Shown here in pieces: positions 55,681-63,835 of a stretch of DNA of 64,000 nucleotides (position 1 is the stretch's first letter; the number at the start of each line of letters is the position of its first letter). Source of the DNA: Treponema sp. UBA6367. Its GTDB lineage: Bacteria; Spirochaetota; Spirochaetia; Treponematales; Treponemataceae. The notes under the pieces are model-generated. The model was not told where the DNA came from and made no database searches. It worked only from the letters and a program-made list of their open reading frames with translations. The translations under genes were made by a program, and so were the position numbers. The DNA is taken from assembly GCA_002437725.1 (NCBI GenBank), contig DJRF01000010.1, positions 168,960 through 232,959 of the forward strand. The letters run 5' to 3'.

Positions 55681-56509
55681 TGTTTTCTCGCTTAAATTTT
55701 TTTATAAGATAGATATATTCAAATAGAATGTCATCAAACTGAAAATATCTGAATATTTTGTGAACATTTGTAACATCCCATTGTTTTATATTTGCTATGT
55801 GCGGATAAGGAAAGTAAAATAGCCTTTGTGAAAAGTGCCTGATTACAGTCCAGGAATGCAAAAATTTTTGATCGTTAAAGCGCTGCGGCAATAGTTTTTT
55901 CTTTGTAGTGCTTCTTATAATTGCGCTTTGGTCTGCAAAAACTAGTTTTTTTGTTTTTATAAGATTTCTAGATTTTTCAAAAAGTTTTGTTTCTTTGCAT
56001 TTTTTTAAATTAAATAGCAAGACTCCTGCGTTTATGTATCTCGGATTTATAAGATATTTTCCGTAGTGGTCGTTTGCTGCCGCATATTCAACGTCAGAAA
56101 CGTCAATGTTGTAAAGCAAAGTTATATCTTTGTTTGCAAGAATGTCTGCGTCGAGATATAGAAATTTTTCTGGCATTTGTGGAACAAGGTCTGCAAACAG
56201 GCGTAAAAGTGTGTAAGGCGAGCAATAGCATTTTTCGTTAGGTGATGAACGAAATTCCTTGTTGTAAATTTCTGTTACATCTATTTTTTCAACACTGTTT
56301 TCAGGATTGTAAGTTTTTAATATATCTTGCAAATATGAAATTTGCTTGTCAGATAGAGGTTTGTAGTTTTCGTCCAAATCTGTTAAATCCATTGTGTAGA
56401 TAAAAAGTTTGAACGGTTCTTTTGTTTTTGTTCTTTTTACTAAAGAGAGAGAACAGGTAAGAATTCCGTCAAATACTTTGTAATTTCCACAAAAAAGAAT
56501 GTTTATCAT
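55673..56509 (-). CDS. Family 8 glycosyltransferase
   Basis: The 278-residue protein resembles LgtC/GspA-type galactosyl- or glucosyltransferases: MINILFCGNYKVFDGILTCSLSLV at the start, the metal-binding DxD in FLYLDADILANKDITLLYN (120-122), RYINAGVLLFNLKK and a C-terminal HSWTVIRHF with the conserved His. It probably uses a UDP-sugar. Translation is coupled to the GT8-acyltransferase fusion (8-base overlap), so both may build the same glycan or glycolipid. Confidence 0.83.
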   Translation of the reverse strand: MINILFCGNYKVFDGILTCSLSLVKRTKTKEPFKLFIYTMDLTDLDENYKPLSDKQISYLQDILKTYNPENSVEKIDVTEIYNKEFRSSPNEKCYCSPYTLLRLFADLVPQMPEKFLYLDADILANKDITLLYNIDVSDVEYAAANDHYGKYLINPRYINAGVLLFNLKKCKETKLFEKSRNLIKTKKLVFADQSAIIRSTTKKKLLPQRFNDQKFLHSWTVIRHFSQRLFYFPYPHIANIKQWDVTNVHKIFRYFQFDDILFEYIYLIKKFKRENNE

Positions 56510-56596
56510 ATTAATCCTATGTTAAAAATGTATTGCATATTACTTTTGAGCAGTATCATAAGTTAGACACAAATTCTTACTTTCGGTTGCAAAAAT

Positions 56597-57394
56597 TTAA
56601 TAATTTTTACAGTTTTTATTTTCATCTTTTATATATTTTATTACTTCAATGTTGTTCATTTTTGCTCGTTCGCGCATCGCTTCATAAATTCTATTTCTTA
56701 AATCTTCGCGCTGTTCTTTTGCAGAAAGTTCTTCGTTAGGGTAGAAAGGACCGTCAATATATGTTGTTATGGAAGGCTTGCTGGAAAATTTTCTTTTTTT
56801 ATAGACGTTTGTAAAGCAAAATGCAGGAACTTTGTACTGAACAGGATACCTAAAAGATAGCGATGTAAAAGGACGTATCTTTGTGTAAAACGGCCAGATA
56901 TGCGCTTCTGGATATATTGCTATTGTTTTGTTTTGTTTTACACGTGTTTCAATACATTTCATAAAATTTTTGGTAGATGCCATATCGTCTGGAAGGGGAA
57001 TTGCTCCTAAGCTAGGCGTAATTTTTCCTAGAACTGGCATGGAAATATTGTTTGGGTGTACTATTACGTATACGTTGTGCGGAAATGTTGCAATAGTTGG
57101 GATTAAGGCGTCGCAGATATTATGAGTGTGGTTTCCATAAATAAAAAAACTTGTTTTTTTCGCTTTTTTTAAAACTTTTTTATTTACAACCTTGTGATGC
57201 CAGTTAAGTTTTAAATATATTGTTGCAATTGGCAAGGCGACAATTCTGTACCAAAAAAAGCGTGTAAACTTTTTCCATAAAGAATTATAAACATAGACAT
57301 ACTCAGAACCTATTTTTTTGGGTTTTATGTTGTCGAACGAAAATTCGTCGTTTAGTTCATCTTTATAGTGAATTACTTTGCATTTTACTTTCAT
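56597..57394 (-). CDS. 1-acyl-glycerol-3-phosphate acyltransferase-like protein
   Basis: The 265-residue protein belongs to the PlsC/LPLAT fold. GNHTHNICDALIPT at about 87-100 is the catalytic His-Asp block, but with five residues between His89 and Asp95 instead of four. LGAIPLPDDM and AIYPEAHIWPFYTKIRPF correspond to the acceptor-binding and EGTR-like blocks. A membrane-associated helix lies at about 45-62 (FFWYRIVALPIATIYLKL). Together with the GT8 genes downstream it suggests a glycolipid or phospholipid pathway. It starts 88 bases upstream of the GT8 gene. Confidence 0.8.
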   Translation of the reverse strand: MKVKCKVIHYKDELNDEFSFDNIKPKKIGSEYVYVYNSLWKKFTRFFWYRIVALPIATIYLKLNWHHKVVNKKVLKKAKKTSFFIYGNHTHNICDALIPTIATFPHNVYVIVHPNNISMPVLGKITPSLGAIPLPDDMASTKNFMKCIETRVKQNKTIAIYPEAHIWPFYTKIRPFTSLSFRYPVQYKVPAFCFTNVYKKRKFSSKPSITTYIDGPFYPNEELSAKEQREDLRNRIYEAMRERAKMNNIEVIKYIKDENKNCKNY

Positions 57395-57434
57395 ACTTCT
57401 AAATTATACATAAGTTTTATAAAAGTCTAGTTTA

Positions 57435-57520
57435 TTAGTCCGAACTTCGAGTTTTTAGGAAAATGAACAAAAGCGTTGAAAGCGTTTTTCACATTTATAA
57501 AAAAATTCGGCTTTCAGTTT
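57435..57520 (+). repeat. R2 repeat, short copy with decayed right arm
   Basis: Left arm TTAGTCCGAACTTCGAG plus TTTTT (57435-57455), inner AACAAAAGCGTTGAAAGCG, then TTTTTCACATTTATAAAAAA and a mutated right arm ATTCGGCTTTC. It lies upstream of the chemoreceptor promoter. Confidence 0.6.
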
Positions 57521-57594
57521 TTTGTAGTTTTTTAAGAAAAATAAGCGTTTTACAAAAATTTTATGCAACTCAACTTTTAGTCTAGTGAATTTGT

Positions 57595-57623
57595 TTGACT
57601 GTTAATATCATAAGATATATAAT
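57595..57623 (+). promoter_or_regulatory. Promoter of the chemoreceptor gene
   Basis: TTGACT (57595-57600) and TATAAT (57618-57623) are 17 bases apart. The leader is about 35 bases and ends with GAGG before the ATG. Confidence 0.8.
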
Positions 57624-57665
57624 CGCCTATCCCAAGAGAGAATTCTATATTGAACCGAGGTTTTT

Positions 57666-59531
57666 ATGAAATCTATAAAAGGAATGATGCTTATATTTTC
57701 AGTTTCTTTAGTTTTTACCATTATTCTTGGCGTTTTTATTTCAGTGAAAATTGGAGTTACTAAAATTCGCGATTACAGCATGGATCACATTGAAAGCGAG
57801 CGAATGAAAGGTTACGATGATTCTGTTAAGTTTCAAATACAAAATGTTTATTCTCTCTTAAGTTCTTTGCATAGCCAAGAGCAAAAAGGAATTATTTCTA
57901 GGCAGCAGGCCCAAGAATCTGCAATTAGTCTTATAAAAGCGCTTCGCTATGGAGATGACAACTCTGGATACTTCTGGATTGATAATACGGATTATATTCT
58001 TGTGGCTCATCCTATTTTGCCACAAGACGAAGGAAAAAATCGTGTAAATCTAAAGGATAAAAATGGGGTTTCCATAATTAAAGAAATTTTAAATGTTGTA
58101 AACTCAGACCCTAAAGGTGGATTTACAGAATTTTATTTTACAAAATCTGATGGAATAACTGTTGCTCCAAAAAGAACTTATTCAATAAAATTTGAACCCT
58201 GGAACTGGATTGTTTCTACCGGAAATTACTACGATGACATAAATGTAGAACTTTCAAATATTGAAAAAGGTGTAAAAAGTCAAGTTTCAAAAGTTTATAT
58301 TTATATGTTAGTTACTCTTGCAATAATTTTTGTAATTTCTTTGTTTGGTTCTTTTTATTTTGCTACACGTTTTTCAAAACCACTTGAAGAAACTGTTTCT
58401 GCCCTTGAAAAAATGACAGAAGGAAATCTTGCTGTAAAAATAAATGAGTCCGACAAAGACCGCACTGAAATTGGAAAAATGCAGCACAATGTAAACGCTT
58501 TTGCAGATTCTATGAGAAAAATGATTAAAGGTACAAAAGAAAATATTTCTTCGTTAAAGAGTGTTGCTGAAAAATTGAATAAAAATAGCGAGGAAATATC
58601 TACAGAAATTAGTCAAATTTCTAATAATTCTGTGGAACTTACAGGGCAGGCTAAATTGCAGCATGATTCTGTTTCTGAAACAGTTTCTTCTATGAATCAA
58701 ATGAATTCTATTGTGGAAGAGCTTTCCGGACAGATTAATGAGCAAAATGCAGCTTTGTCGCAGAGCTCCGCTGCCGTTGAAGAGATGATTTCTAATATAA
58801 ATTCAATAACAGAAAATGTTGACAAATTTGGAAACAGCTTTAAAAAACTTGCTTCTGATTCAGAGGCTGGAAAGACAACTATAGAAAATGTTATTCACTT
58901 AGTAGATGCTGTTTCGGAAGAGTCTGCCAAGCTGTTGGATATGAATAAAATTATTGAATCGGTTGCGGCTCAAACAAATCTTCTTGCGATGAATGCTGCA
59001 ATTGAAGCGGCTCATGCAGGAGAAGCTGGAAAAGGTTTTGCGGTTGTCGCTGAAGAAATTAGAAAACTTTCTGAAAGTTCTACTGAGCAGTCTCATTCTA
59101 TAAAAAAAGCTCTTTCAACAGTTGTTGAAAATATAAAGAACGTCAATGATGCTGCAAATAATGCTGGTTCAATGTTTAGTGAAATTGTCAGCCAAATTTC
59201 AGAAGACGATGCTTTAATATCTGAAATTCGTTCCGCTATGGAAGAGCAGAGTGTTGGCAGCCGTCAAATTGTTGATGCGCTTTCTAACATAAAAGATACA
59301 ACTTCTGTGGTGATTGAACATTCAAAAAATATGAATGGACAGATAGATAACGTTGTTGTTCAAGTTAATAACCTGGAAACTGCGACAGAAGTTCTTAAAA
59401 CTAAAATTGAAGGAATTGCAAATTCTGCAGAAGTAATTAGCGGCAATACAAAAGAGTTTATAAAAATGGCTAATGAAAACATGGAATTTGGAGAAAAACT
59501 TTCTGAAGAAACAGATAAATACACTGTTTAG
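57666..59531 (+). CDS. Methyl-accepting chemotaxis protein with Cache sensor
   Basis: The 621-residue receptor has a membrane helix at about 6-27, a periplasmic single Cache-type domain at about 35-205 (GDDNSGYFWIDNTDYILVAHP and FEPWNWIVSTGNYYDDI are typical of the sCache_2 family) and a second helix at about 213-238. A HAMP segment (FSKPLEETVSALEKMTEGNL) and the signalling domain follow, with VAAQTNLLAMNAAIEAAHAG as hairpin tip. sCache_2 receptors often sense small organic acids or similar ligands; none can be named here. A perfect promoter drives it. Its TAG stop codon lies inside the left flank of R2 element 59533. Confidence 0.93.
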   Translation: MKSIKGMMLIFSVSLVFTIILGVFISVKIGVTKIRDYSMDHIESERMKGYDDSVKFQIQNVYSLLSSLHSQEQKGIISRQQAQESAISLIKALRYGDDNSGYFWIDNTDYILVAHPILPQDEGKNRVNLKDKNGVSIIKEILNVVNSDPKGGFTEFYFTKSDGITVAPKRTYSIKFEPWNWIVSTGNYYDDINVELSNIEKGVKSQVSKVYIYMLVTLAIIFVISLFGSFYFATRFSKPLEETVSALEKMTEGNLAVKINESDKDRTEIGKMQHNVNAFADSMRKMIKGTKENISSLKSVAEKLNKNSEEISTEISQISNNSVELTGQAKLQHDSVSETVSSMNQMNSIVEELSGQINEQNAALSQSSAAVEEMISNINSITENVDKFGNSFKKLASDSEAGKTTIENVIHLVDAVSEESAKLLDMNKIIESVAAQTNLLAMNAAIEAAHAGEAGKGFAVVAEEIRKLSESSTEQSHSIKKALSTVVENIKNVNDAANNAGSMFSEIVSQISEDDALISEIRSAMEEQSVGSRQIVDALSNIKDTTSVVIEHSKNMNGQIDNVVVQVNNLETATEVLKTKIEGIANSAEVISGNTKEFIKMANENMEFGEKLSEETDKYTV

Positions 59532-59532
59532 T

Positions 59533-59619
59533 TAGCCCGAACTTCGAGTTTTTAGAAAGAGAATAAATTCGTTGAGAGCGTTTTTTTCACAATTTATAAA
59601 AAACTCGAAGTTCGGGCTA
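59533..59619. repeat. R2 repeat, best copy: MITE-like element with perfect 21-bp inverted ends
   Basis: TAGCCCGAACTTCGAGTTTT (from 59533, ending 59553) and its exact inverse at 59599-59619 flank a 45-base middle with GTTGAGAGCG and a T run. TAGTTA occurs directly outside GCCC on the left and GGGC on the right, like a 6-bp target duplication. The left TAG is the stop codon of the chemoreceptor gene, and the right TTA is the stop of the convergent gene. Each arm has a small AACTTCGAGTT fold with a T run, so it may act as a bidirectional terminator. Confidence 0.8.
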
Positions 59620-59620
59620 G

Positions 59621-60172
59621 TTATATTTTAGGTTTCGTTACTTTCCAGTATTGCGGAGCCTTGTAATCTATCCACCAGCCTCCATTGTAAAAGCCGTTTT
59701 CGTTTGCTGTAGGGCTTACAAAAATGACTTTCAATGGGTTTTCTGTATTGTAATAAAAAGTGTTAGATTCCCAATCTTTTGCCTCGTTTTTTTCTGAAAT
59801 TTTAAATCCTAATTGCTCTTTTACAGGAGTTTTTACAGTAATTGCATATTTTCCAGGTTTTAAAAGAAGATGCATCGCCATTCCGCCAGAAAGAAAATAG
59901 CTTTTTTGGTATTCAAACGCTCTTTTAGGTTCTGAAATCCATGCGTAATTTGCCTTTGCTTTTTTGTAAGTTACATCTTCGCCTGTAAGCGCGTCTTTTA
60001 TAGTTAGAAAGCAGCGAATTTCATTAATTTGCACGCTATTATCTGGGCGGTAAATTATTAGAGACCAAGGATTGTGTTTTATTGCATCGTCTTTTTCAGT
60101 TTTTTCAGAATTTTGCGCATTTAGAAAAAAACTGTTAGACAAAATTACTACAATGAGAAAAAAAATCTTCAT
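59621..60172 (-). CDS. Exported protein of unknown function
   Basis: The 183-residue protein has a signal peptide MKIFFLIVVILSNSFFLNAQ. The mature part is predicted beta-rich: WSLIIYRPDNSVQINEIRCFLTIKDALTGEDVT, and LLLKPGKYAITVKTPVKEQLGF reads like a beta-sandwich of the carboxypeptidase-regulatory or PEGA type. FYNGGWWIDYKAPQYWKV is an aromatic C-terminal segment. I do not recognise the family. It starts nine bases after the AI-2E-type permease gene, so it is probably cotranscribed with it. Its stop codon lies in the right flank of the R2 element. Confidence 0.62.
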   Translation of the reverse strand: MKIFFLIVVILSNSFFLNAQNSEKTEKDDAIKHNPWSLIIYRPDNSVQINEIRCFLTIKDALTGEDVTYKKAKANYAWISEPKRAFEYQKSYFLSGGMAMHLLLKPGKYAITVKTPVKEQLGFKISEKNEAKDWESNTFYYNTENPLKVIFVSPTANENGFYNGGWWIDYKAPQYWKVTKPKI

Positions 60173-60181
60173 TTGGTGAAT

Positions 60182-61330
60182 CTATAAATCCTTATTTTCT
60201 TGATTTTGTTCATCTTCTTCGGTGTTTTCACTTAAAATTTGAGGAAACTCTTGAACATCTTTTTTTGAAACTAAAAGATCGAGCACTGTAAAGAACAAAA
60301 TCACAATTAAAGGCCCTAAAATAAGTCCGTTTATTCCAAAAAATCTTATTCCCCCTAAGATTGCAAAGAAAATAACCAAAGGATGTACATTTATTCTGTC
60401 TTTTAAGAATAAAGGTCTAAGAAAGTTATCCATAAAGCTTACGCAGATAGCACTTAACAATAAGAATATTAAGCCTTTCACAATAGAACTGGTTGCGCAT
60501 ATTACAATTCCCACAGGTAGCCAGACAGCAGCTGCTCCAAGAATTGGAATAAATGTTGTAAACATAAGTATTACTGAAAGCAAAAGTGCTCCTGGAACTT
60601 TAAAGCATAGCATTATGATAAAAGCTGCAATTCCCTGATACAAGGCTACTAAAATATAGCCTGCAAACAAATTTTTCGTTATGTCTGAAAATTTTGTAGT
60701 TAAAACTTTCATGTGGGCAGGTTCTATAGGAATTGCTTTTTTTATTAAGTTTCCAAGATACTGCCCGTCTATAAAGCAAAAATACAGAGCAAAAACTATA
60801 AAAACTAAAGATACAAAGAAGGAACCCGCGCTGCTAACAAAACTTGTTCCAATAACAAATAATTTTGAACTGTAATCATGAATTAGACTTAGCACAGAGT
60901 TTTTTAATTCTGTTTTTTCTGATATTGGCAAAGAAATTCCTAGCGATTCTGCTTTTTTTATAACTTTTTGAAAAAAATCAGATTCCACTATGTCGCTAAA
61001 ATTTTGGCGAATATAGTTTTCCGCAGCTTGAAGAAATGAAATTCCTTGTTGTATAAGAGTTGTTCCCATTATTAGAATTGGAGTTATTATAAGAATAAGC
61101 GTTCCCACTGCAAAAATAGCTGCAAAAAGGTTTCTTTTTATTTTTATATGCTTTCCGTTTTTTGTAACTTTATTTACAACGAAAATGTATAAAGGGCGAA
61201 GCAAGACATAAAGCAGAGCAGTCCATAAAATTACTGTAGAAAATGGATACATCATAAAGATTATAAGGCAAAACAAAACTGCGAATAATCCAAAAATACA
61301 TATAGTCTGAAGTGTGTTTTTGTTGTTCAT
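60182..61330 (-). CDS. AI-2E family (PerM/YhhT-type) membrane transporter
   Basis: The 382-residue protein has about eight membrane helices: two near 10-50, one near 66-90, then a periplasmic or cytosolic loop with amphipathic helices (about 90-160), followed by further helices to about 355. The conserved block FTTFIPILGAAAVWLPVGI and FLRPLFLKDRINVHPLVIFFAILGGIRFFGINGLILGPLIVI are family hallmarks. Members export small molecules or ions; autoinducer-2 export is shown only for a few. An acidic C-terminal tail is present. First of two minus-strand genes. Confidence 0.88.
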   Translation of the reverse strand: MNNKNTLQTICIFGLFAVLFCLIIFMMYPFSTVILWTALLYVLLRPLYIFVVNKVTKNGKHIKIKRNLFAAIFAVGTLILIITPILIMGTTLIQQGISFLQAAENYIRQNFSDIVESDFFQKVIKKAESLGISLPISEKTELKNSVLSLIHDYSSKLFVIGTSFVSSAGSFFVSLVFIVFALYFCFIDGQYLGNLIKKAIPIEPAHMKVLTTKFSDITKNLFAGYILVALYQGIAAFIIMLCFKVPGALLLSVILMFTTFIPILGAAAVWLPVGIVICATSSIVKGLIFLLLSAICVSFMDNFLRPLFLKDRINVHPLVIFFAILGGIRFFGINGLILGPLIVILFFTVLDLLVSKKDVQEFPQILSENTEEDEQNQENKDL

Positions 61331-61413
61331 TGATTTTTCCGTGCTTTTAATTTAAAGTTTGCTCGTTTTTCAAAAACTTGGCTTTAGTTTAGTATAAAAT
61401 AGTAATAATATAA

Positions 61414-61504
61414 ATAGCCCAAGCTTCGAGTTGTAGAAAAATAAATAAATTCGCTGAAAGTGTTTTTTTTGACAGTTATAAAAAACTCGAAATTTGTGCT
61501 AAAT
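61414..61504. repeat. R2 repeat, short copy upstream of tRNA genes
   Basis: TAGCCCAAGCTTCGAGTT at the left and AACTCGAAATTTGTGCTA at the right are imperfect inverted ends. The inside has TTCGCTGAAAGTG followed by a T run and ATAAAAAACTCG, as in the 59533 copy. It ends about 55 bases before the tRNA promoter. Confidence 0.65.
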
Positions 61505-61560
61505 AGAAAAACTTGATTTTGAAAAAAATAAAAAAAAATCAAAAAAAATGATTTTACCTG

Positions 61561-61590
61561 TTGACACATTTATGTGTTTTTTGATATATT
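61561..61590 (+). promoter_or_regulatory. Promoter of the tRNA pair
   Basis: TTGACA (61561-61566) and TATATT (61585-61590) are 18 bases apart, about 30 bases upstream of tRNA-Val. Confidence 0.8.
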
Positions 61591-61619
61591 CATCTCATCG
61601 CAACGAAACACTTCGTTAC

Positions 61620-61693
61620 GGACGGTTAGCTCAGCTGGTACGAGCGTCTGGTTTACACCCAGAATGTCGGGAGTTCGATCCTCTCACCGTCCA
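61620..61693 (+). tRNA. tRNA-Val (anticodon TAC)
   Basis: Complete cloverleaf of 74 bases. Acceptor arms GGACGGT and ACCGTCC pair fully. The D arm is GCTC/GAGC, and the anticodon stem TCTGG/CCAGA frames loop TTTACAC with anticodon TAC. The T arm is GGGAG/CTCTC around TTCGATC. Discriminator base is A; CCA is not encoded. Confidence 0.95.
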
Positions 61694-61698
61694 TCAAT

Positions 61699-61771
61699 GG
61701 GCTACTAGCTCAGCAGGTAGAGCAACGCCCTTTTAAGGCGTGGGTCACTGGTTCGAATCCAGTGTAGCTCA
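61699..61771 (+). tRNA. tRNA-Lys (anticodon TTT)
   Basis: Complete cloverleaf of 73 bases, five bases after tRNA-Val. Acceptor GGGCTAC/GTAGCTC pairs with one G-T. Anticodon stem ACGCC/GGCGT frames loop CTTTTAA with anticodon TTT. T arm CACTG/CAGTG around GTTCGAATC is intact. CCA is not encoded. Confidence 0.95.
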
Positions 61772-61773
61772 TT

Positions 61774-61811
61774 AAAAGGTCTTCCGATTTTATCGGGAGA
61801 CCTTTTTTTTT
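61774..61811 (+). terminator. tRNA operon terminator
   Basis: AAAGGTCTTCCGA pairs with TCGGGAGACCTTT (one G-T), followed by a nine-base T run. R1 copy F starts within the T run. Confidence 0.9.
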
Positions 61812-61876
61812 AGGTTTATACTAATCTTAAAAAACGGCTGGTCAAGGTCTTGAGCGTAAGCATGCCTTGATTCAGT
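61810..61876 (+). repeat. R1 repeat, copy F (upstream of rfbD)
   Basis: Hairpin 1 is TTAGGTTTATACTAATCTTAA, then ACGGCTGGTCAAGGT, CTTGA-GC-GTAA-GC-AT, GCCTTGATTCAG. The GTAA loop is kept. It ends 11 bases before the rfbD ATG, next to the GGAGG ribosome site. Confidence 0.7.
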
Positions 61877-61886
61877 TGGAGGGGTT

Positions 61887-62780
61887 ATGATTTGGTTAAT
61901 TGGATGTAAAGGTATGCTAGGAACTGAAGTTGCAAGGCTTCTTGATTCAAAAAAAATCAATTATTACGGCACGGGAAGAGAAATTGATATAACGAATTTA
62001 AGCGCGGTTTCTAATTATGCGCAAGGCAAGCAGATTGATTGGATTATAAATTGCGCAGCGTACACAGCCGTTGATAATGCTGAAAAAGACATTCTTGCCG
62101 CACAGGAATTAAATGCAAATGCCCCGAAAATTCTAGCTGAAGTTGCAAAAAAAATTAAAGCAAAGCTTATTCATATTTCTACAGATTATGTTTTTGACGG
62201 TTCTGCAGATGAGCCGATAAGAGAGGATAAAAGCGTTTGTCCTTGCGGTGTTTATGGTAAAACTAAGGCTATGGGTGAAAAAAATATTGCCGAAACTGTT
62301 GACGAATACTACATTCTTCGCACGGCTTGGCTTTACGGCTGGAACGGAAAGAATTTTGTATACACGATTATAAAAGCCATGAATAATAATCCTAGTATAA
62401 AAGTTGTAGACGACCAGTTTGGAACTCCTACATCTGCATGCGATTTGGCAAATGTGATTTTGGAAATCGTAATAAAAAATAATGATAAAAAAATTCCATG
62501 CGGAATTTATCACTGCACAGATTTAGGAAAGGCTTCTTGGTATGAATTTGCCTTAGAAATAAAAAAACAGGCAGAAAGCATTGGAATACTTAAAAACAAA
62601 GATTGCCTGGTTAATCCGTGTTCTACAAAAGATTATCCAACGCCTGCAAAAAGACCGTCTTATTCTGTTTTAGATAAGACAAAAATCCAGTCGGCATTAG
62701 ACATAAAACTTCCTGACTGGAAAGAAAGCCTTTTTCAATTTTTAAGAAGTCCTCTTTTTGATTTTAATCGATTATATTAA
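61887..62780 (+). CDS. rfbD: dTDP-4-dehydrorhamnose reductase
   Basis: Last step of dTDP-L-rhamnose synthesis, NADPH-dependent reduction. The 297-residue short-chain dehydrogenase-like protein has the nucleotide motif WLIGCKGMLGTEVARLL, a DIT(N) segment, IINCAAYTAVDNAEKD, the STDYVFDG block, and the catalytic Y-x-x-x-K in GVYGKTKAMGE. YGWNGKNFVYTI and DQFGTPTSACDLA are also typical. GGAGGGG precedes the ATG. The rfb genes follow in the order D-A-C; rfbB is presumably beyond the window. Confidence 0.93.
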   Translation: MIWLIGCKGMLGTEVARLLDSKKINYYGTGREIDITNLSAVSNYAQGKQIDWIINCAAYTAVDNAEKDILAAQELNANAPKILAEVAKKIKAKLIHISTDYVFDGSADEPIREDKSVCPCGVYGKTKAMGEKNIAETVDEYYILRTAWLYGWNGKNFVYTIIKAMNNNPSIKVVDDQFGTPTSACDLANVILEIVIKNNDKKIPCGIYHCTDLGKASWYEFALEIKKQAESIGILKNKDCLVNPCSTKDYPTPAKRPSYSVLDKTKIQSALDIKLPDWKESLFQFLRSPLFDFNRLY

Positions 62781-62838
62781 ATTATTATGTATTTTTACAT
62801 TCTTATTTGATACCTTTGCATTTTTAATGTAAAATTGA

Positions 62839-62912
62839 TTTAAGGTTTATACGAACTTTAAAAACGGCTGAGTCAAGACCTTGAGCGAAAGCGTGCATTG
62901 ACCAGACGTTTT
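62839..62912 (+). repeat. R1 repeat, copy G (rfbD-rfbA gap)
   Basis: Full copy: TTTAAGGTTTATACGAAC, TTTAAAAACGGCTGAG, TCAAGACC, TTGA-GC-GAAA-GC-GT, GCATTGACCAGACGTTTT. The loop is GAAA, while copies D and F have GTAA. It ends 28 bases before the rfbA ATG. Confidence 0.78.
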
Positions 62913-62939
62913 GCAATTTTCTTTTTGGAGTTTATTTAT

Positions 62940-63812
62940 ATGAAAGGAATTATTTTGGCTGGCGGTTCTGGAACACGTCTTTACCCTATAACAAAAGCGG
63001 TTTCTAAACAAATTCTTCCGCTCTACGATAAGCCTATGATTTATTATCCTTTAAGCGTGCTTATGCTTAGCGGTATAAGAGAGGTTCTTATAATTTCAAC
63101 GCCACGAGATATTTCTTCTTTTAAAGAGCTTTTTGGCGATGGAAAATGGCTTGGAATGCATTTTGAGTATGCTGTCCAAGAAAAACCTAGAGGACTTGCG
63201 GACGCATTTATTGTCGGAAAAGATTTTATCGGTTCAGATTCTGTGGCTCTTGTGCTGGGGGATAATATTTTTTACGGACAAAGTTTTACATCAACTTTGA
63301 AAAATGCTCGTTCAAAAATATCTTCTAACGGAGGAGCTGTAATTTTTGGATATTATGTAAAGGATCCTACGGCTTACGGTGTGGTAGAATTCGATGAGGG
63401 AGGAAGAGTGTTAGGAATCGAAGAGAAGCCTGCTAAGCCAAAGTCAAACTATGCTGTTCCAGGTCTCTATTTTTACGATAACGACGTTGTCCGGATTGCT
63501 CAGGATGTAAAGCCTAGCGCGCGGGGAGAAATTGAAATCACAGCTGTTAATAATGCCTATCTTCAAAAAAAACAGCTGAGCGTTGAGCTTTTAGGACGCG
63601 GAATGGCGTGGCTTGACACTGGAACTTATGATGGCTTGCTAGAAGCAAGTAATTTTATAGCCACAATTCAAAAAAGACAGGGATTATATGTTTCTTGTAT
63701 AGAGGAGATTTCTTTTTCAAACGGCTGGATAGATAAAAAACAGTTGCTAAGTCTTGCCTCCGGTTATAAGACTGAATATGGCCGCTATCTTGAATATGTT
63801 TCAGAGCGATAA
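62940..63812 (+). CDS. rfbA: Glucose-1-phosphate thymidylyltransferase
   Basis: First step of dTDP-rhamnose synthesis: dTTP plus glucose 1-phosphate gives dTDP-glucose. The 290-residue protein begins MKGIILAGGSGTRLYPITKA with QILPLYDKPMIYYPLSVLML. It has LVLGDNIFYG with a metal Asp, KPSARGEIEITAVNNAYL, and GRGMAWLDTGTYDGLLEA. The frame opens at 62898, but GGAG at 62927 and the canonical MKGIILAGG start point to 62940. It lies behind R1 copy G and before rfbC. Confidence 0.95.
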   Translation: MKGIILAGGSGTRLYPITKAVSKQILPLYDKPMIYYPLSVLMLSGIREVLIISTPRDISSFKELFGDGKWLGMHFEYAVQEKPRGLADAFIVGKDFIGSDSVALVLGDNIFYGQSFTSTLKNARSKISSNGGAVIFGYYVKDPTAYGVVEFDEGGRVLGIEEKPAKPKSNYAVPGLYFYDNDVVRIAQDVKPSARGEIEITAVNNAYLQKKQLSVELLGRGMAWLDTGTYDGLLEASNFIATIQKRQGLYVSCIEEISFSNGWIDKKQLLSLASGYKTEYGRYLEYVSER

Positions 63813-63835
63813 ATCGGCTTTTTATAGGAGAATGT

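Noticed and set aside
61548..61736. 62-codon frame over the tRNA genes
   Set aside because: It translates through the tRNA-Val and tRNA-Lys genes.
9495..62912. CRISPR array made of R1 copies
   Set aside because: Copies are single, kilobases apart, unequal in length and without spacer spacing; no cas genes are present.
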